A stretch of 44,896 nt of DNA from an uncultured Porphyromonadaceae bacterium (GCA_937901905.1 CALDIF010000072.1:1-44896); one strand, 5' to 3'; counted from the stretch's first letter, positions 1-7,330 are shown. Notes: a model not told the origin generated them from the letters alone. Numbers and translations are program-made.

Positions 1-40
1 TGCGTTCAAGCAACTTGTCAAGAATTCTTTTTTTGTACAT
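1..40 (-). CDS. N-terminal start of probable AAA-family ATPase (partial)
   Basis: Only the first 13 codons lie in the window, reading MYKKRILDKLLER from an ATG at 40-38 and running off the left edge. The opening Met-Tyr followed by basic residues and a Leu-Leu pair resembles the start of the ATP-binding proteins (AAA domain plus DUF4143) that are abundant in Bacteroidales, and tandem TTCGG repeats like those just upstream often precede such genes. Both points are recalled resemblance rather than a visible domain. A Bacteroidetes -7 element lies 30 bases upstream of the start. Without the Walker motifs the family cannot be confirmed. Confidence 0.4.
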   Translation of the reverse strand, partial: MYKKRILDKLLER

Positions 41-69
41 TGTAACGTCCTTTTTATAGAAATCCGCTG

Positions 70-77
70 CAAAGGTA
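70..77 (-). promoter_or_regulatory. Bacteroidetes -7 element for the left-edge gene
   Basis: On the minus strand this reads TACCTTTG, a perfect TAnnTTTG. It sits 30 bases before the ATG at 40. The expected -33 region falls inside the first 23-bp repeat (88-110), so a protein bound to the repeats would compete with or replace -33 recognition. Confidence 0.6.
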
Positions 78-87
78 CAACTTTATA

Positions 88-179
88 TTTTTATTCGGTA
101 ATTTGGCTGTATAATTTTCGGTGATTTGGATTGTTTTTATTCGGTAATTTGGCTTTATTTTGTTCGGGAATACGGATTT
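88..179. repeat. Four tandem 23-bp repeats (iterons) over a promoter
   Basis: Four consecutive 23-base units run 88-110, 111-133, 134-156 and 157-179. Every unit has TTCGG at offset 7-11. Units 1 and 3 share 21 identical bases; units 2 and 4 are degenerate, keeping TTCGG and a GG about six bases later. The array lies directly upstream of the promoter at 70-77. A 23-bp period is close to two helical turns, so bound proteins would line up on one DNA face. This fits an operator array for the adjacent gene. Confidence 0.8.
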
Positions 180-814
180 TGCCGAAATTCTCAGCGATAA
201 ACCTATCCGAGCAGTCCGTTCGTTAGATTAACGTCATCCACTTTTTCTCCATTACCACATCTGCATAAATCTCAGTTGTGTGGATGATTGTGTATCGCAG
301 TTGGAAAAGAGCATGCTGTTACAGCTGGGGTGAAAAGCGGGCCATTTGCGGCAGATAACGGCAGACACGTTTACCGGACAACCGAGACTGTCAACATTCA
401 AAAACAATTCGGTCATGAAAGGATTTGAATACTCATCAATGAAGGTGCTTATGCCGATCCCGTAGTCCCCGGGCTGAGGCACGCCTCACGCGGATTGCAT
501 TTATCTGAAAACTCTACATTTGCTCAAATGCTCTTGCATAATCGGTAAAAGTTTGCTAATTTTGCCTCTGTTCTTGGAATTAGTAGCTTTTTTCATCTGA
601 AAAAATAGGAAGTTTTTCTTTACAAAGTTACTGCTTTCCAAGGACTTATGTAATACTTAACTACTTGATAATCAGTTAATTATAGTTAATTTTTTACTTT
701 TTGTCATGTACTAAAATGACAAAAACAGACGCTCAGCTGCCTATGATGCTCGTAATCGTGTCGGTGTTGTTATCTTAGTGGACGTGATGAAATAATATTT
801 GAAACGTTGAAAAT
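180..814. other. Gene-poor spacer with one terminator-like inverted repeat
   Basis: No convincing gene is visible here. A minus-strand open frame at 252-482 begins with GTG and has no recognisable features. A perfect 10-bp inverted repeat (TTTTTGTCAT at 698-707, ATGACAAAAA at 716-725, 8-base loop) could be a bidirectional terminator. A minus-strand TAACTTTG at 623-630 looks like a -7 element but no matching gene follows. The region may be decayed accessory DNA. Confidence 0.5.
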
Positions 815-1543
815 ATGACAAAACAGATTTTCACATTATTGTTACTGTTCTCTGTGTCGGTTTTGGGATGGGCTCAAAACAGTTACATTCCCTACAAAAC
901 CTATGACGGAGAGCACAAGAACGAGATCTCGGGCTATGTTATGGGAGGCGACAACGTTGTCACCGGCAAGTTCGGAGGACTTGAAGCCTCTTACACAAGG
1001 CATCTCACGTCGCGCTGGCACGTTGGCGGCGACGCGCAGATGCAATTTGGCAAGCAACTGTACTCCATTGATGTACAAGGTGGTTACCGCCTGCCCGTCA
1101 AGTATGGCAACATCAGTTTTGACGGCAAGGTCATGTACAACTACTACCACAAATCGGGTTTCCATGAGATGGCTTACAACATCTCGGCAACATGGGAGAG
1201 TGCCTACGTTGACTTTCGCATTGGCGAAACGCTCGTTCACTATCAAAAGAGAGGAGTGTTAAAAGGTTGGTGGGGATATACCGAGCCGCCGTTGTTTACA
1301 TTTGGCTTTGGTGCCCACATTCGCCACCGCAACAATCCGTGGAACATAGGACTTTTCTTCCGCAACTACGATGATTTTTACTACGAGAACTGGAATATCA
1401 ACTGGGGTATTCGTTGGTATGCTCGCGTTAAGGCGCAATGGAATTTGTTCGGCGAGTTCAACGTCCGTCCGGCAGGCTCAATGAGTCAGTTGGCGAGCAA
1501 ATATGAGGGTTCGGTAAAATTGGGCTTAAAATATAAATGGTAA
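815..1543 (+). CDS. Probable outer-membrane beta-barrel protein
   Basis: The 242-residue protein starts with a clear signal peptide (MTKQIFTLLLLFSVSVLGWAQ) and then shows alternating aromatic and polar strands rich in Gly, Tyr and Trp, ending in KLGLKYKW, a C-terminal aromatic strand as in barrels inserted by BAM. No named family is recognised. It is followed after 4 bases by a metallophosphoesterase lipoprotein and then by a small exported protein, so the three probably form an operon. The barrel could anchor the phosphoesterase or pass its substrates. Function is unknown; the barrel assignment is an inference from strand pattern and size. Confidence 0.8.
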   Translation: MTKQIFTLLLLFSVSVLGWAQNSYIPYKTYDGEHKNEISGYVMGGDNVVTGKFGGLEASYTRHLTSRWHVGGDAQMQFGKQLYSIDVQGGYRLPVKYGNISFDGKVMYNYYHKSGFHEMAYNISATWESAYVDFRIGETLVHYQKRGVLKGWWGYTEPPLFTFGFGAHIRHRNNPWNIGLFFRNYDDFYYENWNINWGIRWYARVKAQWNLFGEFNVRPAGSMSQLASKYEGSVKLGLKYKW

Positions 1544-1547
1544 AAAA

Positions 1548-2576
1548 ATGAAAGCAAAATATATATTTATCGCATCAATGTCTGCTGTGGTTATGCTCAA
1601 CACGTCATGTGATAAAGTGAGCCCACAAGGAGTACTCATGGCAGGAACCGGTGTTGAGGATCGCGTCAAGATGTCGGAATTGTATTACAAGGATTATCTT
1701 ATGGATTCCCAAAACGACAAATTCGTTCAACCCGACGAAGCCGGTGAATACAGTTATTCATTCCTCGTGGGGAGCGATAGCCATATCACAACCGACCCGG
1801 GGCGTATGGACGAGATGTTTGCTATCGGTCTTGAGAATGATGACTTGCTCTATTGTCATCTTGGCGACATTGCCGACACAAAAGCGCAGTATTACATTGT
1901 GCTTGACTCACTTCTTCAGGCAGCGAAAGAACGATATGTGAACAAATATTATGAGAAGAATGAATTGGGACGTTGGCGTGAAAAGATTGACCTTTACGAC
2001 CCGATTGGTTTTGCTTATGATGACATCAAGTTTCCATTCTACCCTGTCGTGGGCAACCACGACCTCACCCACAATGGTTGGGCTTTGTGGAGCAATATTT
2101 TCCACTCGTCATTCTATGAGTTTGATGTCCATTGCGGCTATGACGCGGATGGGAATCGTGTCAGCGACCACTTTATCTTCCTTGACACCGCCAGTGGCAC
2201 GTTGGGCAAACGTCAGGTGGAATTGATAGAAGAAGGCTTGCTCGACGGCGATAAGAATTACCGCCACACCTTCGTCTTCAGTCACACCAATATCTTCCTG
2301 CCTTCGCACTTGCAATTTGCATCTACTTTCCCTCGCGAGGAAGCCTACTTCCTACTTGATCAGTTTGACAAGTGGAATGTCACGGCTGTATTCTGCGGTC
2401 ATGTCCACAAGTGGGATGAGCGTTATTTCAACAATGCCTATTACATAACCCTCGACTCAATGAGCGAGCGCAACAGTTCCAAGCCCGGCGACTACATTGT
2501 CCGTGTTAAGGTTAATGGTCAAGGTTTATTCGAGTTTGAACGAGTTCACATGGACTATGTAGCATCTCAAAAATAG
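1548..2576 (+). CDS. Calcineurin-like metallophosphoesterase lipoprotein
   Basis: The 342-residue protein has a lipoprotein signal ending in LNTSC (Cys21). All the metallophosphoesterase blocks are present: D77-x-H79 (GSDSH), GDIAD near 106-110, GNHD at 169-172, SHTN near residue 240, and GHVH with an aspartate shortly after. These residues bind two metals and hydrolyse phosphomonoesters or diesters. The lipid anchor places it in the envelope. It lies 4 bases after the barrel gene, so co-translation is likely. The substrate cannot be deduced; nucleotides, phospholipids and polyphosphorylated sugars are all possible. Confidence 0.9.
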   Translation: MKAKYIFIASMSAVVMLNTSCDKVSPQGVLMAGTGVEDRVKMSELYYKDYLMDSQNDKFVQPDEAGEYSYSFLVGSDSHITTDPGRMDEMFAIGLENDDLLYCHLGDIADTKAQYYIVLDSLLQAAKERYVNKYYEKNELGRWREKIDLYDPIGFAYDDIKFPFYPVVGNHDLTHNGWALWSNIFHSSFYEFDVHCGYDADGNRVSDHFIFLDTASGTLGKRQVELIEEGLLDGDKNYRHTFVFSHTNIFLPSHLQFASTFPREEAYFLLDQFDKWNVTAVFCGHVHKWDERYFNNAYYITLDSMSERNSSKPGDYIVRVKVNGQGLFEFERVHMDYVASQK

Positions 2577-2593
2577 CCGTTCTGCGACTGAGT

Positions 2594-2803
2594 ATTAAAA
2601 GAAGCCTATTGCTATTGCTACCGATAGCAATACTCATCGCGTTGATCTCGTCGGCGAGCCATGTCACCGTCAACGGTCAGCAACCTGCGCAAGTGGACAC
2701 TTTCTATAATAGCGGCATCGCAAGACCTTTGGAAGCCGTCATTGGTTGGAACAGTTATGACAAGCGAGTCAGCGTATTGGTCTCCCTCGGATTAGACTTT
2801 TAA
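2594..2803 (+). CDS. Small exported protein, unknown, truncated or atypical start
   Basis: This frame opens just after the phosphoesterase. From an ATT at 2594 it reads a basic n-region (KRS) followed by LLLLPIAILIALISSA, a good signal peptide, then about 40 residues ending VSVLVSLGLDF. No ATG is available. The alternative start, TTG at 2609, would remove the positive charges. The end resembles the last strand of an outer-membrane barrel, so this may be an internally deleted remnant of a larger barrel gene. Its TAA stop (2801-2803) coincides with the first bases of the MITE-like element, so the original reading frame may have been cut or the stop shared. Confidence 0.4.
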   Translation: MKRSLLLLLPIAILIALISSASHVTVNGQQPAQVDTFYNSGIARPLEAVIGWNSYDKRVSVLVSLGLDF

Positions 2804-2990
2804 GGTGAGTTCAATAAATTAATAACATGTTGAGATGTTTTTAAATTTATTTTCGAGCAGATGCGAAGTTAAAGCAGCAGCGGCATAGCAGGTCATGTTG
2901 CAATGATTTAACGCAACAGATGCTGAAAAGAAACAAAAACAGGGTCAAGGACTCATCTCAACATGTTATTAATTTATTGAACTCACCTTA
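2801..2990. mobile_element. MITE-like element with 37-bp perfect terminal inverted repeats
   Basis: Positions 2801-2837 (beginning TAAGGTGAGTTCAATAAATT) are the exact reverse complement of 2954-2990 (ending GAACTCACCTTA), 37 of 37 bases. The 116-bp centre has no open frame. A short non-coding segment with long perfect ends is typical of a miniature inverted-repeat transposable element moved by a transposase encoded elsewhere. The outermost TA may be a target duplication. The left end supplies the stop of the upstream small frame and the right end lies 18 bases before the next gene, so transcripts through it would fold into a long hairpin. Confidence 0.75.
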
Positions 2991-3008
2991 ATCATTCTAT
3001 ATTAGTGC

Positions 3009-3917
3009 ATGAACATCAAACAAAGATACAACCGATTCAAGGCATGGCAACTCAAAGCCTTTGATTGGAACTTTGACGAGAACGAGCGCCACCACTGTGT
3101 GTGCTGCGATAACGACTTTGTGGGCAACCATTGTCCGCATTGCTCACAAAGGGCCGGTTTGGGCAAAGTATCATGGAAAAGCGTGCTGCAAAGCTCTATC
3201 GAGGTATGGGGCATGAACAACCGCTCGCTGATTTACTCGCTATGGCAACTCATGTTTCGTCCCGGTCACTTCATCAGCGACTACATCAATGGCAAGCGGC
3301 AAGTGTCGTTTCCGCCGGTGAAGATGCTAATCATCATGGGGGTTGTGAGTGTCGTCATCGACCGTTTGTTCGCAGCTCCCGACATGCCCCACGGTGCAGT
3401 GAAAGAAGGGATCAATCAGTATTTTGCCTGGCTTGAAGCCAATCCCGGTTGGGGTTGGTTGTCTGTCTCATGCTTCTTTCTTATTCCTACCTGGTGCGTC
3501 TTCCGATATGCTCCGCGCAACACCAAGCACTCGTTGCCGCAAGGCTTCTTCATCCAGGTGTTCATGAGCGTGCAGGTTCTCATTGTTGATGACATTGCCG
3601 ACTTCTTTGGTGACATCTTCTACATCGTGATACCGATGTGTTACTTTTATACCTATCGCCAGTTGTTTGGCTACGGCATCTGGGGAAATGTGTGGAGGGT
3701 GGCGGTGATACTTGTCAGTGGTATTATGTTTGCATTGCTTGCCATGAGCCTGACCGATTTGCTGACCATAGCATCGGGAACCGCCTCAGCCTTCGCAAAA
3801 TATTATATAACGCCATTGTGCATCTTGTCATTCGGGTCTATGCTGGTCGGCACATTCATCAGCAAGATGCTCGCACGGCGCAAGAGTGAGCAAACCTCAA
3901 CTTCCGAATCGGCGTGA
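3009..3917 (+). CDS. DUF3667 membrane protein with N-terminal zinc ribbon
   Basis: The 302-residue protein begins with a two-pair cysteine knuckle (C30/C33 and C42/C45, in the pattern CxxCxxxFxGxxCPxC), followed by a segment WGMNNRSLIYSLWQLMFRPG and several hydrophobic helices from about residue 100 to 280. This layout matches the DUF3667 family of Bacteroidetes. The role of that family is unknown. The start is fixed by the ATG right after the MITE-like element. There is no TAnnTTTG between them, so its original promoter may lie further upstream or have been displaced by the insertion. The C-terminus is polar and cytoplasmic-looking. Confidence 0.8.
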   Translation: MNIKQRYNRFKAWQLKAFDWNFDENERHHCVCCDNDFVGNHCPHCSQRAGLGKVSWKSVLQSSIEVWGMNNRSLIYSLWQLMFRPGHFISDYINGKRQVSFPPVKMLIIMGVVSVVIDRLFAAPDMPHGAVKEGINQYFAWLEANPGWGWLSVSCFFLIPTWCVFRYAPRNTKHSLPQGFFIQVFMSVQVLIVDDIADFFGDIFYIVIPMCYFYTYRQLFGYGIWGNVWRVAVILVSGIMFALLAMSLTDLLTIASGTASAFAKYYITPLCILSFGSMLVGTFISKMLARRKSEQTSTSESA

Positions 3918-4007
3918 GGCTCGCTTGAGCATTGCCGAGCGCAATAAATTTGGCATATAGGTGTAATTTTATTATTCAGCTTTCCATGTTCCATCAAGCC
4001 ACTGACG

Positions 4008-4229
4008 TTGAGTTTTCCAACGCTCTGCGAGTGGTGCGAGGACATCTACGGCGACTATCCCGCTGAACCGCAGGTCAATCCAAAGGGAGCCGCAGAGAGA
4101 GCCTACCATCCCGGTCGTGGCGGTGGGTGGAACCGTGGCGGCAAGTTCTGTCCGGTTTACGACCGTGGCAACTACCGCCCCGAATATGCCAGTAATGCAG
4201 TGGGCTTACGGTTGGTTTTGGAAAAATAA
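4008..4229 (+). pseudogene. C-terminal remnant of a formylglycine-generating-enzyme (SUMF1) family gene
   Basis: From about 4023 the frame encodes CEWCEDIYGDYP, then NPKG, GRGGGWNRGG, CPVYDRGN and a final VGLRLV. This is the tail of the FGE-sulfatase fold, usually written EWCxDxYG, NPxG, RGGSW, R and GFRLV. The first two-thirds, including most of the fold, are missing, and nothing homologous is readable upstream. Full-length members are exported or lipoprotein proteins, often of unknown role outside sulfatase activation. The stretch from 3918 to 4020 carries no plus-strand gene, so the 5' part has been deleted. Confidence 0.7.
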
Positions 4230-4835
4230 ATGTAAATTCCAATTTAGCGAATAGAAAAGCGTGGCCACCGGCTTCGCTTTTTTAGTGATTTCGTCCGAAA
4301 TTTAATTGGGGCATTGCTCAAAATGCCCGTGAACGTTTCTCCGATGTTCTCTTCGTAGAACTCTTTCAGATTCAGCACCGTGGCAAAACAATATTATGGT
4401 CTTTTTGTCCCCAAATCGCAACGTAAATTAATTGCACTTTAAAAGACGCAAGCACCCCAAAGGGGGGGGCGCAACCGGGTCACAGCGATGACGCGAAGTA
4501 AGTTCCCCGTCGGGGCACATTCTTTCTACCACAATATCACCAAGCGTCGCACATCTTCGACGTGCTCGCATGGTGAAAGCGATTACGCAAGGTAAGTGCC
4601 TCTTCGAGGCACTTCATCAATATCCATAAATGTGGCAGATGGGTCGCCCGTAGGGCGACGATATATGCACGTGAAAACCCCGCTTGTCGCGCTGTCGCAC
4701 TCCAAACGGGGTTACACAGGTTCCTCTACCTTCAGTCGAGATGAGGGTTTCGCCCACTGCGCCGCCACAGTAATTTACGTCAATTACGAGAATTTAATCT
4801 TTTCACGTTCGGAAGAGCCTCATCAAGTTTAGTTC
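4230..4835. repeat. REP-like hairpin-rich intergenic region with two degenerate direct copies
   Basis: About 600 bases hold no intact gene. From about 4484 there are two imperfect direct copies of a motif (GCGATGACGCGAAGTAAGT at 4486, GCGATTACGCAAGGTAAGT at 4579), each followed by a hairpin: CCCCG/CGGGG at 4505-4515 and AAGTGCCTC/GAGGCACTT at 4594-4614. Two more hairpins follow: GTCGCCC/GGGCGAC at 4643-4659 and AACCCCG/CGGGGTT at 4676-4713. This is the look of dispersed palindromic repeats common in Bacteroidetes. A minus-strand open stretch near 4314-4390 (containing LKEFYEENIGETFTG) may be a decayed gene. Confidence 0.6.
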
Positions 4836-5831
4836 TTATCTCACAATCAGTTTTTTGCCGTCCTCGATGACGATGCCGCGGTAGTCCCGCCCGATGGGCT
4901 GCCCCATGAGGTTGTAACGCCGGCCGCTCTTGGCGGTGGCTGCGTTGATTTCCTCAATGCTCGTTTGTGTGTCATCAGGCAAGAAAACTTTGAGCATAGG
5001 TGCGCCGGTGGCCTCGTCCTGCACCCAAACTTCCTCGTCACGACCTGCTTGCAGAGCCGTGGCAATCGTGCCATCGGCAAGCTGCTCGTCGGTGCACTGC
5101 ATCTCATCGGGGATAGTACCGGGAAATTGCTTAACATAGCAGTTGGTGTATGTGCCTCTAAATCCATTACCGGAACCATTATAACTGAAAGTTCCTGTTG
5201 ATAAACAGTTTGTAAGAGTTGCACTGCCACTGTCAATATAACCAATAAAGCAACCGTTGTAGGAACCGGCACCATTGACAGTTCCAGAGAACATACAGTC
5301 GATAAGTGTGAGATTTCCCGACTTCATACATCCCACAAGACCTGATGCTTCAACCCAACCTGTGCGAGTTCCCACAATATTCACATCGACCCACACATTT
5401 TCCAAACGAGATGTACCCCAGGAATCAGAAACAATACTTGTCGGGTGAAATCCGGCAGAACTTAAAGACCCTGTCACATGAAGATTCTGGATTGTCGCAC
5501 CATTGATTTTTGCAAAAGGAGCACCAACCGAACTGCTGCCGATATTCGTGTATGCAATGGTTAGTGTGTGTCCTTGTCCATCGAAAACTCCACGAAAGGC
5601 AGGAGAATTTCCGCTCTCACTGTTACTCCCAATCATGGTTTGGTCATCGCCGAGGTCGATGTCGGCCGTCATCATGGCATTAGCATATTGATTGCTATTG
5701 TATACGATAGCCGCAAACTCGTCCCAGTCGGCTGCCGAGCCGATGAGGTAATAGCCCTCGCTGTCCTGCTCAATCGCCCAAGCCGAGAGGCCGGCGAGCA
5801 GAGCCATCAAGAAAAGTAATGATTTTTTCAT
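4836..5831 (-). CDS. Secreted beta-helical surface protein with C-terminal sorting-like tail
   Basis: The 331-residue protein has a clear signal peptide (MKKSLLFLMALLAGLSAWA) and a central region of short Gly- and Asn-rich beta turns (FRGVFDGQGHTLTI, then repeated LTNC or LIDC segments) that looks like a GLUG-type or right-handed beta-helix fold. The last 30 residues, YNLMGQPIGRD followed by GIVIEDGKKLIVR, resemble the type 9 secretion sorting domain found on many Bacteroidales surface proteins. The giant leucine-rich protein at the other end of the window ends in a similar way. It is a single gene with REP-like hairpins on both sides. Ligand and function are unknown. Confidence 0.8.
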   Translation of the reverse strand: MKKSLLFLMALLAGLSAWAIEQDSEGYYLIGSAADWDEFAAIVYNSNQYANAMMTADIDLGDDQTMIGSNSESGNSPAFRGVFDGQGHTLTIAYTNIGSSSVGAPFAKINGATIQNLHVTGSLSSAGFHPTSIVSDSWGTSRLENVWVDVNIVGTRTGWVEASGLVGCMKSGNLTLIDCMFSGTVNGAGSYNGCFIGYIDSGSATLTNCLSTGTFSYNGSGNGFRGTYTNCYVKQFPGTIPDEMQCTDEQLADGTIATALQAGRDEEVWVQDEATGAPMLKVFLPDDTQTSIEEINAATAKSGRRYNLMGQPIGRDYRGIVIEDGKKLIVR

Positions 5832-5879
5832 AAATTGTTGGTTTTGAAAGTGAATAAATAAGGGTTATGCATAGCAAAG

Positions 5880-5942
5880 CGGCACGCGCCGGACGGTGCC
5901 GGCGTGTGCCGTATGATATGAGGTGGCGAGCGAGCCGCCACC
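5880..5942. repeat. Paired REP-like hairpins
   Basis: Two stem-loops follow one another: CGGCACGCGCCGG (5880-5892) against CCGGCGTGTGCCG (5899-5911), 12 of 13 paired, and GGTGGCG (5922-5928) against CGCCACC (5936-5942). They lie between two genes transcribed to the left and may serve as a transcription end or an mRNA barrier for the GNAT pair. There is no U-tract. An open frame across them (5865-6071) looks like a translated repeat rather than a gene. A run of eight G follows at 5993-6000. Confidence 0.6.
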
Positions 5943-6067
5943 GATTTTGTCAATTAAATCACGAGCAAAGCTCTTGTAATTCGGGGGGGGTAATAATGCG
6001 CTGTCAATCAATGACTTATCATTAAGCCGCAAGCCATTTATAGATTCAGTATGTTGACAACAGTGCA

Positions 6068-6616
6068 TCATTCGTTATCTTGCAGACTTTCTAAATCAAA
6101 ATACAGTAACCTTGTCGGTGAGTCTTCATCTTCTTTAGTCAAGGGCATAAATCCCATCTTGTAATAGAATGGCACTGCATCGGCATACGCATCAACGGTG
6201 ATAAAACGGCATCCCGCCTTGTTGTCGTTCTTGTACGAGCCAACTATCATGTTGACAAGCATGGCACCTATACCCTCACCACGGCAACTGACGCTGGTAG
6301 CCAAACGGCAGATCTTCAATGCGGGATAACTTTTGAACAATTTGCCTTGTGCAAAGAGTTGCTTTCGAAAACGATTGTAGGCCGAGTTGCTAGGAAAGTC
6401 AGTGAGTGATATACGGTCATGGGCAAGACTGAAATAGCCGTAAATCTCGCCGCTTACCTTATCCTCAAGCACATAGCTGGTGGCAAGGCGAACTTTAAAG
6501 TACAATGGAGCATCTGTGAGGATGAAGTCGTTAAGGTCTTCATCTCCACAATCAAAGTGGGAAACAGTATCAGTTTCTCCAAGACGGCGTAACTGTATAG
6601 CGTCTTTGTCTATCAT
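6068..6616 (-). CDS. GNAT acetyltransferase, probable toxin of a toxin-antitoxin pair
   Basis: The 182-residue protein has the N-terminal pattern FDCGDEDLNDFI of toxin-type GNAT proteins (TacT/AtaT-like), the acetyl-CoA pyrophosphate loop RGEGIG at 112-117, and an FYYKMGF segment near 150-156 whose tyrosine is the usual general acid. TacT-like enzymes acetylate aminoacyl-tRNA and block translation. Its ATG follows the stop of the small upstream gene with no gap (TAAATG), so the two are translated together. Some relatives are ordinary acetyltransferases, so toxicity is an inference from the partner gene and the N-terminal signature. Confidence 0.85.
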   Translation of the reverse strand: MIDKDAIQLRRLGETDTVSHFDCGDEDLNDFILTDAPLYFKVRLATSYVLEDKVSGEIYGYFSLAHDRISLTDFPSNSAYNRFRKQLFAQGKLFKSYPALKICRLATSVSCRGEGIGAMLVNMIVGSYKNDNKAGCRFITVDAYADAVPFYYKMGFMPLTKEDEDSPTRLLYFDLESLQDNE

Positions 6617-6778
6617 TTAGAAAGAGCAATTCACACAACGATTACGCATGAACTCATAGTCCTGACGGATACGAGCACTTCTCTCTTTGGTAACAGGCTT
6701 GGGCTTCTGCATTCGCATTTCGAACTTCTTAGCCTCCTCACCGTAGAGAATAGGTGTTTCTTTAATCGGTCTTGCCAT
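6617..6778 (-). CDS. Small basic protein, probable antitoxin partner of the GNAT
   Basis: A 53-residue protein, MARPIKETPILYGEEAKKFE followed by a basic, helical C-terminus. The longer open frame begins at 6844, but the ATG at 6778 is the likely start: it has an AGGAGG-like ribosome site seven bases upstream (reverse of ATCCTCC) and lies about 34 bases after a perfect promoter. Short proteins with the same MARPIKETP-like opening are, as I recall, frequent just upstream of GNAT genes in Bacteroidales. It would neutralise the toxin and perhaps repress the operon. No DNA-binding fold can be proved by eye. Confidence 0.65.
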   Translation of the reverse strand: MARPIKETPILYGEEAKKFEMRMQKPKPVTKERSARIRQDYEFMRNRCVNCSF

Positions 6779-6811
6779 AATTTTATCCTCCGTTAAGTAT
6801 ATACTGCCTTG

Positions 6812-6844
6812 CAAAGGTAAATATTCTTTTTGGGATAGTTGCAA
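6812..6844 (-). promoter_or_regulatory. Promoter of the GNAT toxin-antitoxin operon
   Basis: The minus strand reads TACCTTTG at 6819-6812, a perfect -7 element, with TTG at 6844-6842 about 22 bases upstream as a -33 candidate. Transcription should start near 6805, giving a leader of about 27 bases before the antitoxin ATG. Confidence 0.65.
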
Positions 6845-6914
6845 TAATTGAGCTAAATTCGAAAGAAAAATGCGATTTTTGCCGAATGTGGTAGGAGTTT
6901 GAGCCGTGGAAGCT

Positions 6915-7277
6915 CTAACCTCTCAACTCTAAACTTCGCACGCAGTGCCTGAACTCGTCGATGTCGCCCGAGAACGAATGTTCGAGGTACACGACTTTGA
7001 CGGTTGCGAGCGACTGCTGCGTGCCGTTGTGGACTGCAAGCAACTCAAACTCATCGAGCGTGAGGTTGCGCTCACGCATATAAAGCTCCACGACTGAGCG
7101 CAGGTCGTGGACGGTGATGCTCCGGCTATAAGGGAAATGCACCGCGCTGAAGATAGCCATATCGGGACAGCGCAGGATAACCTCCGCCTCGTTGTCATCG
7201 CTTGTGGTGAGAACGAGGTCGGGAATAGCCGAGGAAAACAATAGATTTCCGAGGGTCGTATTAAGAGTAACTGCCAT
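6915..7277 (-). CDS. Hypothetical protein, possibly phage-derived
   Basis: A 120-residue protein with no signal peptide, opening MAVTLNTTLGNLLFSSAIPD. It continues with two beta-rich halves, one ending in VHDLRSVVELYMRERNLTLDE. This pattern of a beta domain plus a DLRxVVE helix resembles small proteins I associate with Bacteroidales phages and integrated elements, but I cannot name the family. It stands alone, without other phage genes, next to two tiny frames and a palindrome, so it may be a leftover of a lost element. No promoter of the TAnnTTTG type is obvious upstream. Confidence 0.5.
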   Translation of the reverse strand: MAVTLNTTLGNLLFSSAIPDLVLTTSDDNEAEVILRCPDMAIFSAVHFPYSRSITVHDLRSVVELYMRERNLTLDEFELLAVHNGTQQSLATVKVVYLEHSFSGDIDEFRHCVRSLELRG

Positions 7278-7330
7278 ATCTTAATGCGCCTTTGGCGCGG
7301 ATTAGTGATTAGCGATGAGCGATTAGTGAA

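Noticed and set aside
252..482. Minus-strand 76-codon open frame
   Set aside because: It begins with GTG, has no signal, domain or ribosome site, and the nearest -7 element is 140 bases away. It may be chance or a remnant.
4462..4469. G8 tracts (also 5993-6000) as phase-variation switches
   Set aside because: They lie outside genes and away from promoters, in repeat DNA; nothing is obviously switched.
4596..4832. Plus-strand 78-codon frame
   Set aside because: It crosses the REP-like hairpins and has no protein character.
5865..6071. Minus-strand 68-codon open frame
   Set aside because: It runs through two REP-like hairpins and a G-run. The reading frame is explained by repeat DNA.
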